From Allacma fusca (Eukaryota > Arthropoda > Collembola > Symphypleona > Sminthuridae), in NCBI GenBank assembly GCA_947179485.1, contig OX359245.1, positions 31,793,067 to 31,857,066 of the forward strand: a stretch of DNA of 64,000 nt, read 5' to 3'. The notes beneath the pieces are model-generated. The model was given only the letters and a program-made list of their open reading frames with translations. It was not told the DNA's origin and did no database searches. Shown piece by piece: positions 11,847 to 22,529 of this stretch. The translations under genes were made by a program, and so were the position numbers. Every line of letters begins with the position of its first letter. Position 1 is the stretch's first letter.

Positions 11847-13203
11847 TTTGATTAATTTAAGCGGATGTAAGTTTTTGAGGGAAATGCCTCTTGTAAAAAT
11901 TCAGATGATAGTGGGATGGGAATTTCTTGTTGTAACACCCGGATTCAGTACTCATGGCAATTCCGCAGTCCAGTTATCTTACAACTACAGATTTAACTGG
12001 AAATCCGAGTGGTATTGTAAGAGTCCTTGGAAAACTCAACGTAAGTGACAGGTAATTTGGGCCCGACCGAATTAAATCCACTGTTATTTGTTTAATTGTG
12101 TGGATCGAGAAATGTACCATCTATGTATGTATGCCTTTGTACAATTTGTCTTTTCACAATTAAGGAATTCACACAAGTCAGTACGTCCTTTCTAACTATG
12201 GCAAATAATTTCTGAAGCATTTATTAAGTACGATCTGACCCTGGCAATCCGGTTATATACTAATTACTGATAGTTTGGAAATAATCATCCTGAATGTGAT
12301 TTCATTGTAAACATTTGTCTATTTTCCCATTTTGGTGCTAGGACTACAACAGTTGTGTATTTCAATGGGGACAATTATTTTCGTTGTGTAATGACTTATT
12401 TAATTACATGTTTACATCATCGGAAGTTTGGAGTCTGCGCAGCATTCCCTTGATTCGAATATAGCCTCTGTAACAATTAAAACTGATTGCAGTTGTAACA
12501 GTTGAGGATTATAAGAAATCTAGCATTTATAGGATATTTATAGTATATGCATTATCCAAATCGTTTCTTCCAGTACAATTCAAAGGCAACAGTTCAACCC
12601 GGCTTTTATAACGAAGAAAAACTTGATTGACTTTCGTAGTTAATTAGGAGAATGTGTTACAATATTTATTTCGAATTCGCATAATTATGGTATAGTATAT
12701 ATTATGTTTATCACAAGCTTGTACAAATATAAACATGCAGACATTAAAGGTATTTTCATGCTCTCGAATACTCCTCAATAAACAGATCAATTCAATTAAT
12801 GGGATCCCTCATTCTCATAAGGAGTTGGGCGTAAACAATCGGATATCAATGATTCTGAATAAGTTATATATGATTCTCGTTCACCCACGCATTAAAGTTT
12901 GAAGGCAAATATGTTGTTATAGTCTTCTGATTCATAGAAACGGATGTCGGGCATCTGTATAAAGTTCGTACTGGTCAGTACGGTACTTTACGTTTTCTGA
13001 ATTAGCATTGACCAGTGCCGCCCGTATAGCACTTGGTCTATACAGTGTATGTTGCATGTTGCATTACTGTTTCTGATTGTTTTGTGTAATGTTTGTTAAA
13101 CTTTTTGTTACCCTATGTTGTACTTCGCATTTGTTGTGAGGATCAGATTACGAATGTGCTCGCATGTGTAATGCAAGTTAGTAGGTCTAACTAAGTCCTA
13201 TTA
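11847..13203. other. 5' flank of receptor A, duplicated sequence, no gene
   Basis: No conserved coding sequence. This stretch aligns with 27796-28439 plus 29571-29800 of block 2. Near 12635-12650 it has the unoccupied form of the site where the element at 28440-29562 was inserted (TTAATTAGGAGAATG). Confidence 0.65.
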
Positions 13204-14659
13204 CAGGAAAAACTCGATATAACGGAATCCCAAGGGACCGGTAAAATTTGTCCGCTATACAAAATTTCCGTTGTATGCACATAACGGATTTTATCCGTTA
13301 TATAATTTCCGAAATGACAAACAAGGATGATTAGGAATATTGACTTAAATTCATCGAAATGCAACATGGAAACACCAGACTAATAATATAATAATTATTC
13401 AACTGTAGAAACATTGAGTTGATTAAATATAGAAGAGAATAAGAAATATAGAATACAATAATTTAATATTCATCGACACGCAAAAACTTAGTTATTTTTG
13501 CTGGGCTTTTATCGTTTAGGTCCATGTTTACGTGAATACTTAAACAATTTCTTCCAAATATCATTCACTCTGGTTGATGATAGAGCACGATCTTTGCATA
13601 AGTTGAGTTTGAGAGTTCCCACTTTTAATTTCAAATACAATACTTTTTCTCCTTTTAAACTCGGTTTGATTTTTCGGACATTTTAGAACTGTGAACAAAT
13701 TGCAAGACATAAATCCAAACTAATTAGATGAAACTCGCAAGTGTTCAAGAGTTCTTATTCATTCAACCAAAATGTATACATATGTAACGATTTGGTCTCA
13801 ATATGACCATTCATGCTACACATGATCGGCAAAATTTTTGAACTCGATCTCGCACTCAAGAGTGCTAGGAGTCTCTAAACGGAACTCAGAACTCACTCAG
13901 GAACTCCAATTCTGAGTCAACCAAGAGTTCGCACTCGCACTCATGAGTGACCATGCTGAAATCTTGAACTCAAACTCGAACTCAGGAACTCTCAGTAACA
14001 AATTAAAATTAGCGCCATTTCAAGGAATCCGCCAAAGAATAACGCTGAAGCCGTCCCCTGTACTGACGATAGCTCACATTTTTAGCGGAAACGAAATCAT
14101 CAAAACGCTAAATGCAGGCAAAATGTACTAAATTTGTAAGTGTTGATGGGACAACATGCATTCCTGTATGGAATATATGAGTTCCAAATACTGCCCTCAC
14201 ACTCTCGCTCAATGACTGTAATCTATTTTTATGGCACTCGGCCTCACAAACTGAGTTCTGGTCAGAATGCGGCGGGTCTCACAATTGGCACTCTAATTTT
14301 GAGTTCTGAGTGCGAGTTGAGTACGAGTTTTGCTCTCAAAACTCGTGAGTGCGCCGATCAGTGTGCTACATACATATATGAAACAAACGTTTGAATTGCC
14401 ATGGCTAACGATTACATGTTAAAGGGAACCAATAGACTATTTTGTAATAAATTTCCGCTTAAAATCCGTTATATGCATGCAAAATGTTTCCAAAGGGCTT
14501 CAAAAAGTGTCCGTAATAACTAATTTTCCGGTATACATATTTCCGTTGTATGCAATATTTTTAGCATTAGTTATATGGGAGCCTTGCCGGGACAAATAAA
14601 TCTGTCCGGTGTAACTAAATATCCGTTGTAGAGCCATCCGTTATATCGAGTTTTACCTG
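13204..14659. mobile_element. Pogo/Tigger-like non-autonomous element, TA target
   Basis: The termini are inverted repeats CAGGAAAAACTCGATATAAC and its partner beginning CAGGTAAAACTCGATATAAC, flanked by TA at 13202-13203 and 14660-14661. Both the CAGG start and the TA target fit the pogo/Tigger branch of Tc1/mariner. No transposase frame is visible. Extra copies of the CGTTATAT...CCGTTGTATGC words lie in the first and last 150-200 bp. The element contains a nested insertion (13821-14363). A smaller relative sits at 52904-53287. Confidence 0.82.
13821..14363. mobile_element. 543-bp hAT-like MITE nested in the Tigger-like element
   Basis: The ends pair as CA(C)TGATCGGC inverted repeats, one arm lacking a base. 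TGCTACA flanks both sides (13814-13820 and 14364-14370), a 7- to 8-bp target duplication. Both ends are filled with words of the type AACTCGCACTCATGAGTG. It is non-coding; open frames of 60-80 codons here follow the repeat words. Confidence 0.72.
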
Positions 14660-15727
14660 TACATTTAAATACGTTTAATTTTAGGAATGATTTTTATTAT
14701 GTATTCCTTTTTAAATGGGACTTGGCCTACACCAAATGTCTTTCTTTATTTTCAGTGTTAGCATTGTTGAGCTTTCCAATTATTGTTAACTCTAACTCTT
14801 TTCTGATCAATCCTATTTTGTATTATTACATTACCAAACCTTACCTCACCATCTTTGACTTTCCCAAGTAAAGTTCACTGAATTACATAATGGCTTATTG
14901 TTAATATTGAGTCCAGAATTCGGGGGATTGAATGTTTCTCAAGTGTTTGAAATGCTAAATTCAAAATCATTTGCCGCAAATTTCATGGGGGTTCATTTGG
15001 TTTTTACCTGTTCTTCCTAAACTGCGGCCTCAAAATAATTCCTTCCCAAATTGTGTGATTGCCTAATTTCAGCATACAATTTTTATTTATAACTGAACTA
15101 CTTTAAAAAAATTTATAAACTTTGCCATAAACGTTATTACAACCACAGCGTTCCGAAATATTTGTATGAACACCACGCGTCCATGAAAAAAATGTTTTGG
15201 CATCTTTCTCACTGTAGCTCTGGAATCAAACTTTCACAACCTTGGCCTCTGTAGTTACGAAATACCCACAATTTTCAACGTAAAGACCTGTTAGACAACT
15301 TTCTGGGAAGTAAATAACATTTCCTACACTATGGCCTCAAAAAATACTTGAGAAAACGTTTTGGATGGGGACAAAAATGTGTAATGTCTAGAAATATCAA
15401 GAAATCCTGACTATGCTTCATGTGATTGACTGCCGTGACCTCAATTCTTGACCCAGGTCAATGAAATGATTTTTTTTAAATCTAGAAAAGAATTTCCTTA
15501 AAAATCGGGGTACTGATAGATTTTGAGTAAAAGCTAATTAGTTTGAGATTGTTTACTAGCGTATGAATGAGCGTATAAATGTAGCTATACGTATGTTGTA
15601 TATGTATAGTGCTTCACAATTATACAACTATCTAAATAAGCCGTTAGGCATTTTTTGAACTACAGTATAGTCGGGTAGAAAATATACATAGAGAATTTCG
15701 TATTATGTACTTTCATGGCTTCAAAAC
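14660..15727. other. Spacer between receptor genes A and C, no gene seen
   Basis: AT-rich sequence without a recognisable coding region or repeat boundary. The last few hundred bases (from about 15450) resemble 33540-33770, the 3' flank of pseudogene D. Confidence 0.55.
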
Positions 15728-17533
15728 TCAGCGAATTGCAATTAGCAGAGAGGCCACGGATCTTACAACAAAATCTAAAAACATTGGCATTGACTCCCGC
15801 TCCATGGTATGAAAGGCGCCAGCTCTAATCCCAACCACAGCCAAGGACTCAACCTGTTTTTCAAAATGTTTCAGCTCATAAGAACCTAAATGTATCTTCG
15901 CATATCGTACCGATTCCCTCTTGATAGTTTGAAGTTTATCTGGTATGGAGAAGGCGTTCCCAAGAGACGTGTCGTAAAAGATGATAAGATACATTGCCAG
16001 GACCACCGAAAAAGCAGCCACTTCTTTTTGTTTGGAAAAGCTAGTGATGCCACTGTATCCACAAATGGTTGCAAAAGCCAAGCACACTATTTTAACCAAA
16101 TATGTTGTCCAAGAGTGACCATAGTTGAAGAGCCTCACTCGCAGTACTATTTTTCTGAAACGCAAGTAGCAAGCATTCAGATCGTAAACATCTCCACGAT
16201 TTCCTCTGTAATAATACAAGTATGGCTCCAATTATTTATATCCCCTTCATGTAGTAACTCCTGTCCTGCAACTTACTTACCTCAATTGAGTTATTTCGGA
16301 TCCCAAGGCTGCACACGTATTTTCAAAGAATACAAGCAGTTGTTCGCATATTACGGCAAAAATGCCGACGACTTGCTGCTGCAAAACAACTTCGTGCATC
16401 AAAAGAACAACGAAAGTCCCAGGGTTTTGAAGACAGCTTGGGAGCAACTGATAGATATGGACTTTGGTGCAAAACATTGCGGCCAAAGCAGTAAATGAAA
16501 TCCCGCTGGGTGGGATGAAATATGGAATGAGGATTGCAACATTTTTGCGGACCACGGAACTGGTGTTTTTGCCTGCAAAGTAAACAGTTATTTCTTAAAA
16601 AATCGACTTGCACACACCTGACGTTAAAACGCTTTTCCTGATACTACATATAGCTTATTGAAACGAACAGGCTTAAGAATAGAAGACACTTGATTCCCTA
16701 ATTTTCTAATAAATTTTCGGTCAACTTCAAAAATTAGCTTTATTATGGTCGAGGTCAAATTCTGTAAAAATTAGCAATGAAATTAATCAAATAAAGAATT
16801 TGCTTCGAAAGGTTTCAATTAATGTTTAATTTGAGAATTTAGCATGTTAGGAAGTCGTTTTTGCAAAAATTACACTTTGCGGGTCGAAAATTTTGCTTTT
16901 TTGGGGAGACTATTGCCACACTTCTGATAGTCTCATTATGAATCCAAACGGTTTTCAAAAACTTTCCCAATATTAGTTTCGTCAATTGAGTCCTGGCCTT
17001 AGGGGAAATCGTATAAAAACAAACATTTAAGAAAATCTGGATGGAAATTGACTACAAAACCTGGACAATGAAATACTTCCTAGCTCACTGGCTTTTGCGT
17101 TTGAAGTTTGTTGTAGATTTTTCTATGCATACAGTATGTATTACTTGCCTGTGGCCTGATAGCTGGAATCATTCTCAAATAAAGAATTAAATGTCACTGC
17201 GAAGAGTTCCGGTGTCTGGACAAAGAGAGAGAACGCACCCAGCAAAGTGATCACTAATGCCAGGCTGTTCATAACATGGAGAACCATATCGAGCTGAAAG
17301 GTTATTCCCGCTTTGGAGTGAAATATTGTTGAAAAGAGGTTGTAGTTGACAAGGCATGCTCTGAAGCAAATATAAAAGAAGAGGAGGTTCCAGATCTGTG
17401 CTCCTTTATCTTCCTTTTTCTTTATAACGGGCTCATGATTGCATTCGAATTTCACGTCAAATGGAATCAAATTCAATTTACAAAGAATGTCCACACATTT
17501 TATGTAAAGCTTCAGATCCCTTGAGGTTATCAT
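15728..17533 (-). CDS. Seven-TM chemoreceptor-like protein C, 3 exons, 381 aa
   Basis: Exons on the minus strand: 17533-17145, 16559-16281, 16205-15728. The splice sites are GT-AG and the three pieces sum to 382 codons including the stop. An in-frame TAG lies two codons before the ATG at 17533, so the start is firm. Seven hydrophobic stretches can be read, two in exon 1 (WNLLFFYICFRACLV; MNSLALVITLLGAFSLFV), two in exon 2 and three in exon 3 (LVKIVCLAFATICGY; VVLAMYLIIFY; FVVRSVASLLIAI). The topology suggests a receptor or channel of the gustatory/odorant type. The TYxxxxxQ signature is absent, so the family is uncertain: it may be a divergent, lineage-expanded chemoreceptor group. It is the tandem neighbour of receptor A, and the pair is duplicated as B plus D. 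Confidence 0.8.
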
Positions 17534-18944
17534 CCTCTAGAATTTCTATGGAGTCTTGTACATTCCAACATCCCTTGGGATATTTATTCTCAACATACAT
17601 AAATAAATATGGTTCTTACAAGTGGGGTCAGAAATATTTATGCACAATTCCGTTTATTACAGTGCAAATTTTTCTGATTAGAAGTGCACCTTTGGTGCTA
17701 GTCTTCAAAACCTACTTTTCCTTTTTGGAGGGCTGCTCATATATGTAAGGAGTGTATGTACTGTGTTGGAGAGAGTTTGAAGCGTGGTTGGTTATTTTGA
17801 AAATATTTAAGCCACAAGCAAAGTGTATAGAGTAAACGGGCAAGTGAAGCAATTACAAGCACAAACGCTTCGAAGAGTTCGATTTTATTGATTATATACC
17901 ATCGAAATTAAAATGTTTTGCTTAATATTTAATAATCTGGATAAGTAACTGACAACGGAAGTTATTACAGGTATCAATTGTTAAATGAAACAATTTAATT
18001 CCTTCAACGCGCATTAACTAATGGGAGTATAGGATTTAAGAATACGGAACCCTTCTCAAATCACTAGCTCAATAATCTAAGTAATCGGTAATTATGTGTT
18101 ATTATTATAACAATAATAATAATATACTCAACAAAACCTTTAAATACTGTGAAGGGCTAAGGCTGAATCCATGCAATAAATCATTATTACTATAGTTCTG
18201 ATTGATTATATTTTATTAATCGATTCGGTCCTCTACTACACTCTAGTACATACATTGAAGGTTATCACTTGGAGTTACAGCCACAGGTTCACAATCGTAG
18301 TTAATGGTGCTCAACAGGGTCAGCAAAGATTATAGGATAATGTTATTTAAAAAAGTTATTAACGGAAAATATGATTTACATATGGTTTTTGGTAAGAAAA
18401 CGCATCCATCGTTTTAATAAAATTAAACGAAAAAATCCGTGCACTGCACTGATTTGGGCAAACTTTGTTTGCATGTGCAGGAAAGTGAAACTTATATTTA
18501 AAGATTTTTAGTAGGGTAGGGAAATAGAGTTTGATTGTTATCTGTAAAGGACGCATGTCCATACGTCAATCCGTTGGAAAGGTATAGCAAATGCAAGATT
18601 TTTTGGTAATTGTATCCAAAAAATAATTTTCAGAGGTCAAACGGTTGACCCTGGGTCAGGGAAAATATCAAAAGGTACATCTAGAATGTATGTCCGATTT
18701 TTTGGGACAAGTCCCATGTCCGTATGTCATTCCGTTGTTGAGTTGTGCGACTCACAAGATTTTGTAGACGGACGGACGAATGGACGGTCTGACGGAACAG
18801 ACTCGTCTATAAGAAAGTTTCACTTTCTAAAAAGCGTTTTTACTACACGGAAACGAAATAAATACGGTTATTCTTGATATTTTAACATTAATGTCTACTT
18901 GTACTCCACCTACCAGCCATCAAATGAAATCTGTGTTCAATTTT
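17534..18944. other. 5' flank of gene C, no gene seen
   Basis: Up to about 17760 this aligns with 34560-34810 (5' flank of pseudogene D), giving the right edge of the duplication. Beyond it the sequence is AT-rich. A segment at about 18540-18800 repeats the motif CATGTCCGTATGTCATTCCG and GACGGACGGACG, probably a decayed repeat. Confidence 0.6.
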
Positions 18945-21215
18945 CAGGGTGCGTCAGCCCGCTAGTAAAATAGACTTTTCCGTACGTCCGTGTGTCCTTC
19001 CGCACGATATCTCAAAAACTACTGGACCGAATTCAAATTGTTTACTGACATTACTTGTGTCAAAAGTAAGCCTGAGTTCGTATTTGGCTGAAATCGACCT
19101 GATAGTTTTTGAGAAAAAAATGACTGTTATCTCTAGAATTAATTTTTAATTTAATTTTTAATTTAATTTAATTCTTTATTCAGGAATCTTTTCGGGCTGA
19201 GCCCATATCATCCGTACATTGCAAGTGTATTTGTGTTTGTAACAATCATATACCTTAATTTACTTAATCCAAGGAGGTGAGAGAGCAAGGTAACATAGAA
19301 GGAGAATATATCCCACGACGAACTGAAGGAGCACAAGCCTTGTGTTCAGAGCTGCGCTCAAGTTCAAGTAGACCATGAGTATTTCAAGTCATGGTCAAGT
19401 TCGGGTCATGGTCAAGTAAAATATAATGGATACTTGAACATTCAAGGCATGGTCAAGTTATTTATTCTACTTGACCCTGAGATTTGAAATCAAGTAGTTA
19501 TCATGGTCAAGACAAAAAATTCTACTTGAGAGTCAAGTCATGTTCATGGTCAAGTAAAAATGTATAAATCCTTGACCATAAACCATGAGTATTTCAAGTA
19601 CTTATTCAAGTAACGAAACGTTACGCATATCGAAGTTGTGGCACTATATATTTCAATAGGTTTTCTTTCATAATGTTATCGTTACTCCGAGACTCCGTAT
19701 CCATACATGTTCTTCTAAACTACATATTTTTGGGTTATGATTCAATATCTCTTGATATTGGAAAGCCACAGCTGTAATAGTGAACGAAAGAAAACGAATA
19801 TAAAAACTTTGGAGCAGCACCTATGAAAGCAACAGTGTTCAATGTTCGATTGTTGTATAAAATAAACGCGTTGTTAATCAATCAAGTTACTTAAATCCAA
19901 GTACTCTTTTCATTCTAAACAATTTAACATCTGTAAAACGTTAAACACTACCACATAAGCCAGTTTGTTTCATTAACAGGGTGGACGCTGAACTGTAGAT
20001 ATTTTCAGTGAAGCACAACCCAAACTTGAATGTTAGCGTAAGTAATTATTATTAACAGGAAAATTCAATGGGAAATGATTTACTTACTTCCAAAAGACTG
20101 TTTACCTTACAATTAGCAGAGACTATTCGTAGTTTCTCGTGATTGAAGGTTGGCTAAAACTAAAACACAAGACATTAAAATATCCAACTGAAGCAGCAAC
20201 TCAAAATTTACTTGGAGAAGCTTGACAATTGTGAATAATATTGTTATTTGCTAAGTTTTAACCATAAATGGTGTACTTGGTGTATTTTAAGTGTGAATAC
20301 TATTTTTCTATTTCTATTTTTTTAAAAACTTGACAGTTCAAGTCAAGTTCAAGTTCGGGTCATGGTCAAGTCATGGTCAAATCAAGAGTTGTCCCTGCTA
20401 TACTTGACCAGGTTCAAGTTACGCGGAAAGTACTTGAATACTTGACCCTGAATTTTCAAGTAATTGTCTGACCATGAACCGTCAAGTTCAAGACCGTCTG
20501 AAAAACCTACTTGACTGTCAGGGTCAAGTCAAGTTCAGGGTCAAGTTTGGGATTTACTTGACTTGAGCGCAGCTCTGCTTGTGTTTGCAGGTAAGCACAG
20601 GTCCAGTAGAGCCGAGGCAACCGTAATACCACTCACTCGGTTGAGTGAGCGTTAGTGCGCCCTGTATCCAGCCGCAACATCCCCCAGAACCCAACATCCA
20701 TCTCTCTCACTACTCACACCTCCGCAGCAGCAGGGGCACTGGGCTTTGCAGCCATTCCTCAACAATGGTAGTTGAGTACATTCAGTGCTGGACTACACCT
20801 GCTGCCCGGCATAGCTATAGATTGAGAATGAAATGTAAAGCTACAGATAGAGAGGGAAGATATGCAGACAAGGGAGGGGTCAAGGGCCGCCTCCAAACTT
20901 CATTTGCATACCGATAGTGTATAGGGAAAGATAGAAAGGACCTGAAATTATTTTGGGGTGAGCTAGAGTCGAAAGCCGGCTCTTCTGCAGCCTTACAGAT
21001 TCGCTACACCACCAGACCGCAGGCTCGGTAGTTATCTCTAGAATTACTGAATCGACTTCAATCCAATTTTTTGTGAATATTGCTTATGTAAATCTTAATG
21101 GTTATTGCTTATGTGGTTGAAATCGGCCCGATAGTTTTTTTCAAAACAAATCTGAAATTTTGAAAAAAAAACTCAAAATTCGTCCTACTTTGACGGCGGT
21201 AGCTGACGCCACCCT
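18945..21215. mobile_element. Possible decayed composite element around a hAT insertion
   Basis: CAGGGTGCGTCAGC near 18946 and AGCTGACGCCACCCTA near 21198 form an imperfect inverted pair. Inside, (AATTT)n-like sequence with TTCTTTATTCAGG at about 19140-19190 looks like the reversed tail of a non-LTR retroelement, and about 20590-21040 is a GC-richer segment of unknown origin. No intact frame. No target duplication could be recognised, so the boundaries are tentative. The clean element at 19347-20577 lies inside. Confidence 0.4.
19347..20577. mobile_element. 1231-bp non-autonomous hAT element, CAAGTCATGG arrays
   Basis: Perfect terminal inverted repeat CAGAGCTGCGCTCAAGT at both ends and a perfect 8-bp target duplication CTTGTGTT (19339-19346 and 20578-20585). 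An 8-bp duplication with a CA(G/A)NG start is typical of the hAT superfamily. About 250 bp at each end are dense in CAAGTCATGGTCAAGT-like words; the middle is unique. No transposase. An inverted relative occupies 4905-6549. Confidence 0.92.
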
Positions 21216-21505
21216 ACGCGGAGCCTCAAATTATCACGTATCGATGATTTTTACTTGTTCTTATGTGAATTGAACACTCAACCAAAAACAGTATTTTAAA
21301 AAACTGAAAACAATAACGAAAATAGGAATATTCTGACAAAATCGTATGATTAGCACAGGAAAATCAAATCATTTGGTATTCTAACCCTATACTGCTCAAT
21401 ATATACATACATGGAACGTTTCTCTGTTAGAAAATGAATGAAAATGTTAGAAATAGGCAATTCATTTTATTATTGTTGTAGGTTGTGGGGCCGATGCAAT
21501 AGTGC
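21216..21505. other. Short spacer, no feature seen
   Basis: AT-rich, with no repeat boundary or coding signal recognised. Confidence 0.5.
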
Positions 21506-22425
21506 GATCGCATTGCCAGTAGTACCAACATTAAACACGCTGTTCGAAAAAATCATACATATATGCAGAACTAATGGAACAAGTTAAAGACAAGCTATCT
21601 GAAAACCAACACGGTTTCCGAAGAGGATGATCCCGCATGGCTGCCTTTAGTAATTATTATAGTTTTCGCCACCAACGTACTCAAGCTTATCGATCCTTGC
21701 TACTTCAAAGTATTAAATGCATATTTTGATTTAATACAGGCATTTGATTCCTTCAATCAATATCAATTAATTATTCGTCTACGTGATAGATACCGTGTCA
21801 CTGGTCTACTGCTAAAGTTGGTAATTGGCTATGTATGTAAGTGAGAGACATTCTATTTATAAGCTTACCCAAGTATAACTCTTGTATGTATGATGTGTAT
21901 ACTGTAACAAAGTTTCTGCTTTTAGAATATCGTTAGTTTGTGGTCGCTAGACATAAACCTTTTATGGAAAAAATTTGTTTCTATTATTTTACCACGTAAC
22001 CAGTATAATATTATTAAAACTGTGGGTCCTTTTATTTATATAATATTTATTGTTGCTACTGTAGACAGCATTGATACGGGTGTATGTAATTTCCCCACAT
22101 TATGCTGACGATTTACTACTGTGAACAGGCCAAAATTTAGTGCAAATGTGGAGCTATTGGGGATTGTTTGCCAAAACTAAGAACCTGGTTCAAAAATAAT
22201 GATTTTAAAATTAACGTTGACCAAATCAAATGCAGTTGGTATAATCAAGTGGTAATATCAATGAAGATTTTGTTTTGGGTTGTGATTCTAACCTAAATGA
22301 ATAGATACACACGTTAAGTATTTTGGTACAAGTCACCGGGTGTTTATTATCATCATTATTATTTATGTTTTATCCTTACCTTGGTGTGATTTTAAACTCG
22401 CAATTTAAATACAAAGAGCATGTCA
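21506..22425 (+). pseudogene. Decayed non-LTR retrotransposon reverse transcriptase
   Basis: Scattered but ordered reverse-transcriptase motifs appear in shifting frames: LFEKII at about 21540, LSENQHGFRRG at about 21598-21630 ending in a stop, YFDLIQAFDSFNQYQLI near 21720-21775, the catalytic PHYADDLLL near 22096-22122, and YLGVILNSQFKYKEH at about 22377-22420. Their order matches the fingers-palm of Jockey/CR1-type LINE enzymes. Multiple frameshifts and stops show it is dead. It ends next to the left edge of duplication block 2. Confidence 0.85.
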
Positions 22426-22529
22426 GCTCGTCGGCTTTTTTGTCGTTCTCAAATATTCCATCAATGAAGTAAATGCTCACACAATCTGATTTAACTCCAA
22501 GAAACAGTGTGGTCCTGGTTTTACTAATT

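Noticed and set aside
15890-16498. A 202-codon plus-strand open frame
   Set aside because: It is antisense to exons 2-3 of gene C and crosses their splice sites; the minus-strand model has conserved paralogues and seven TM segments.
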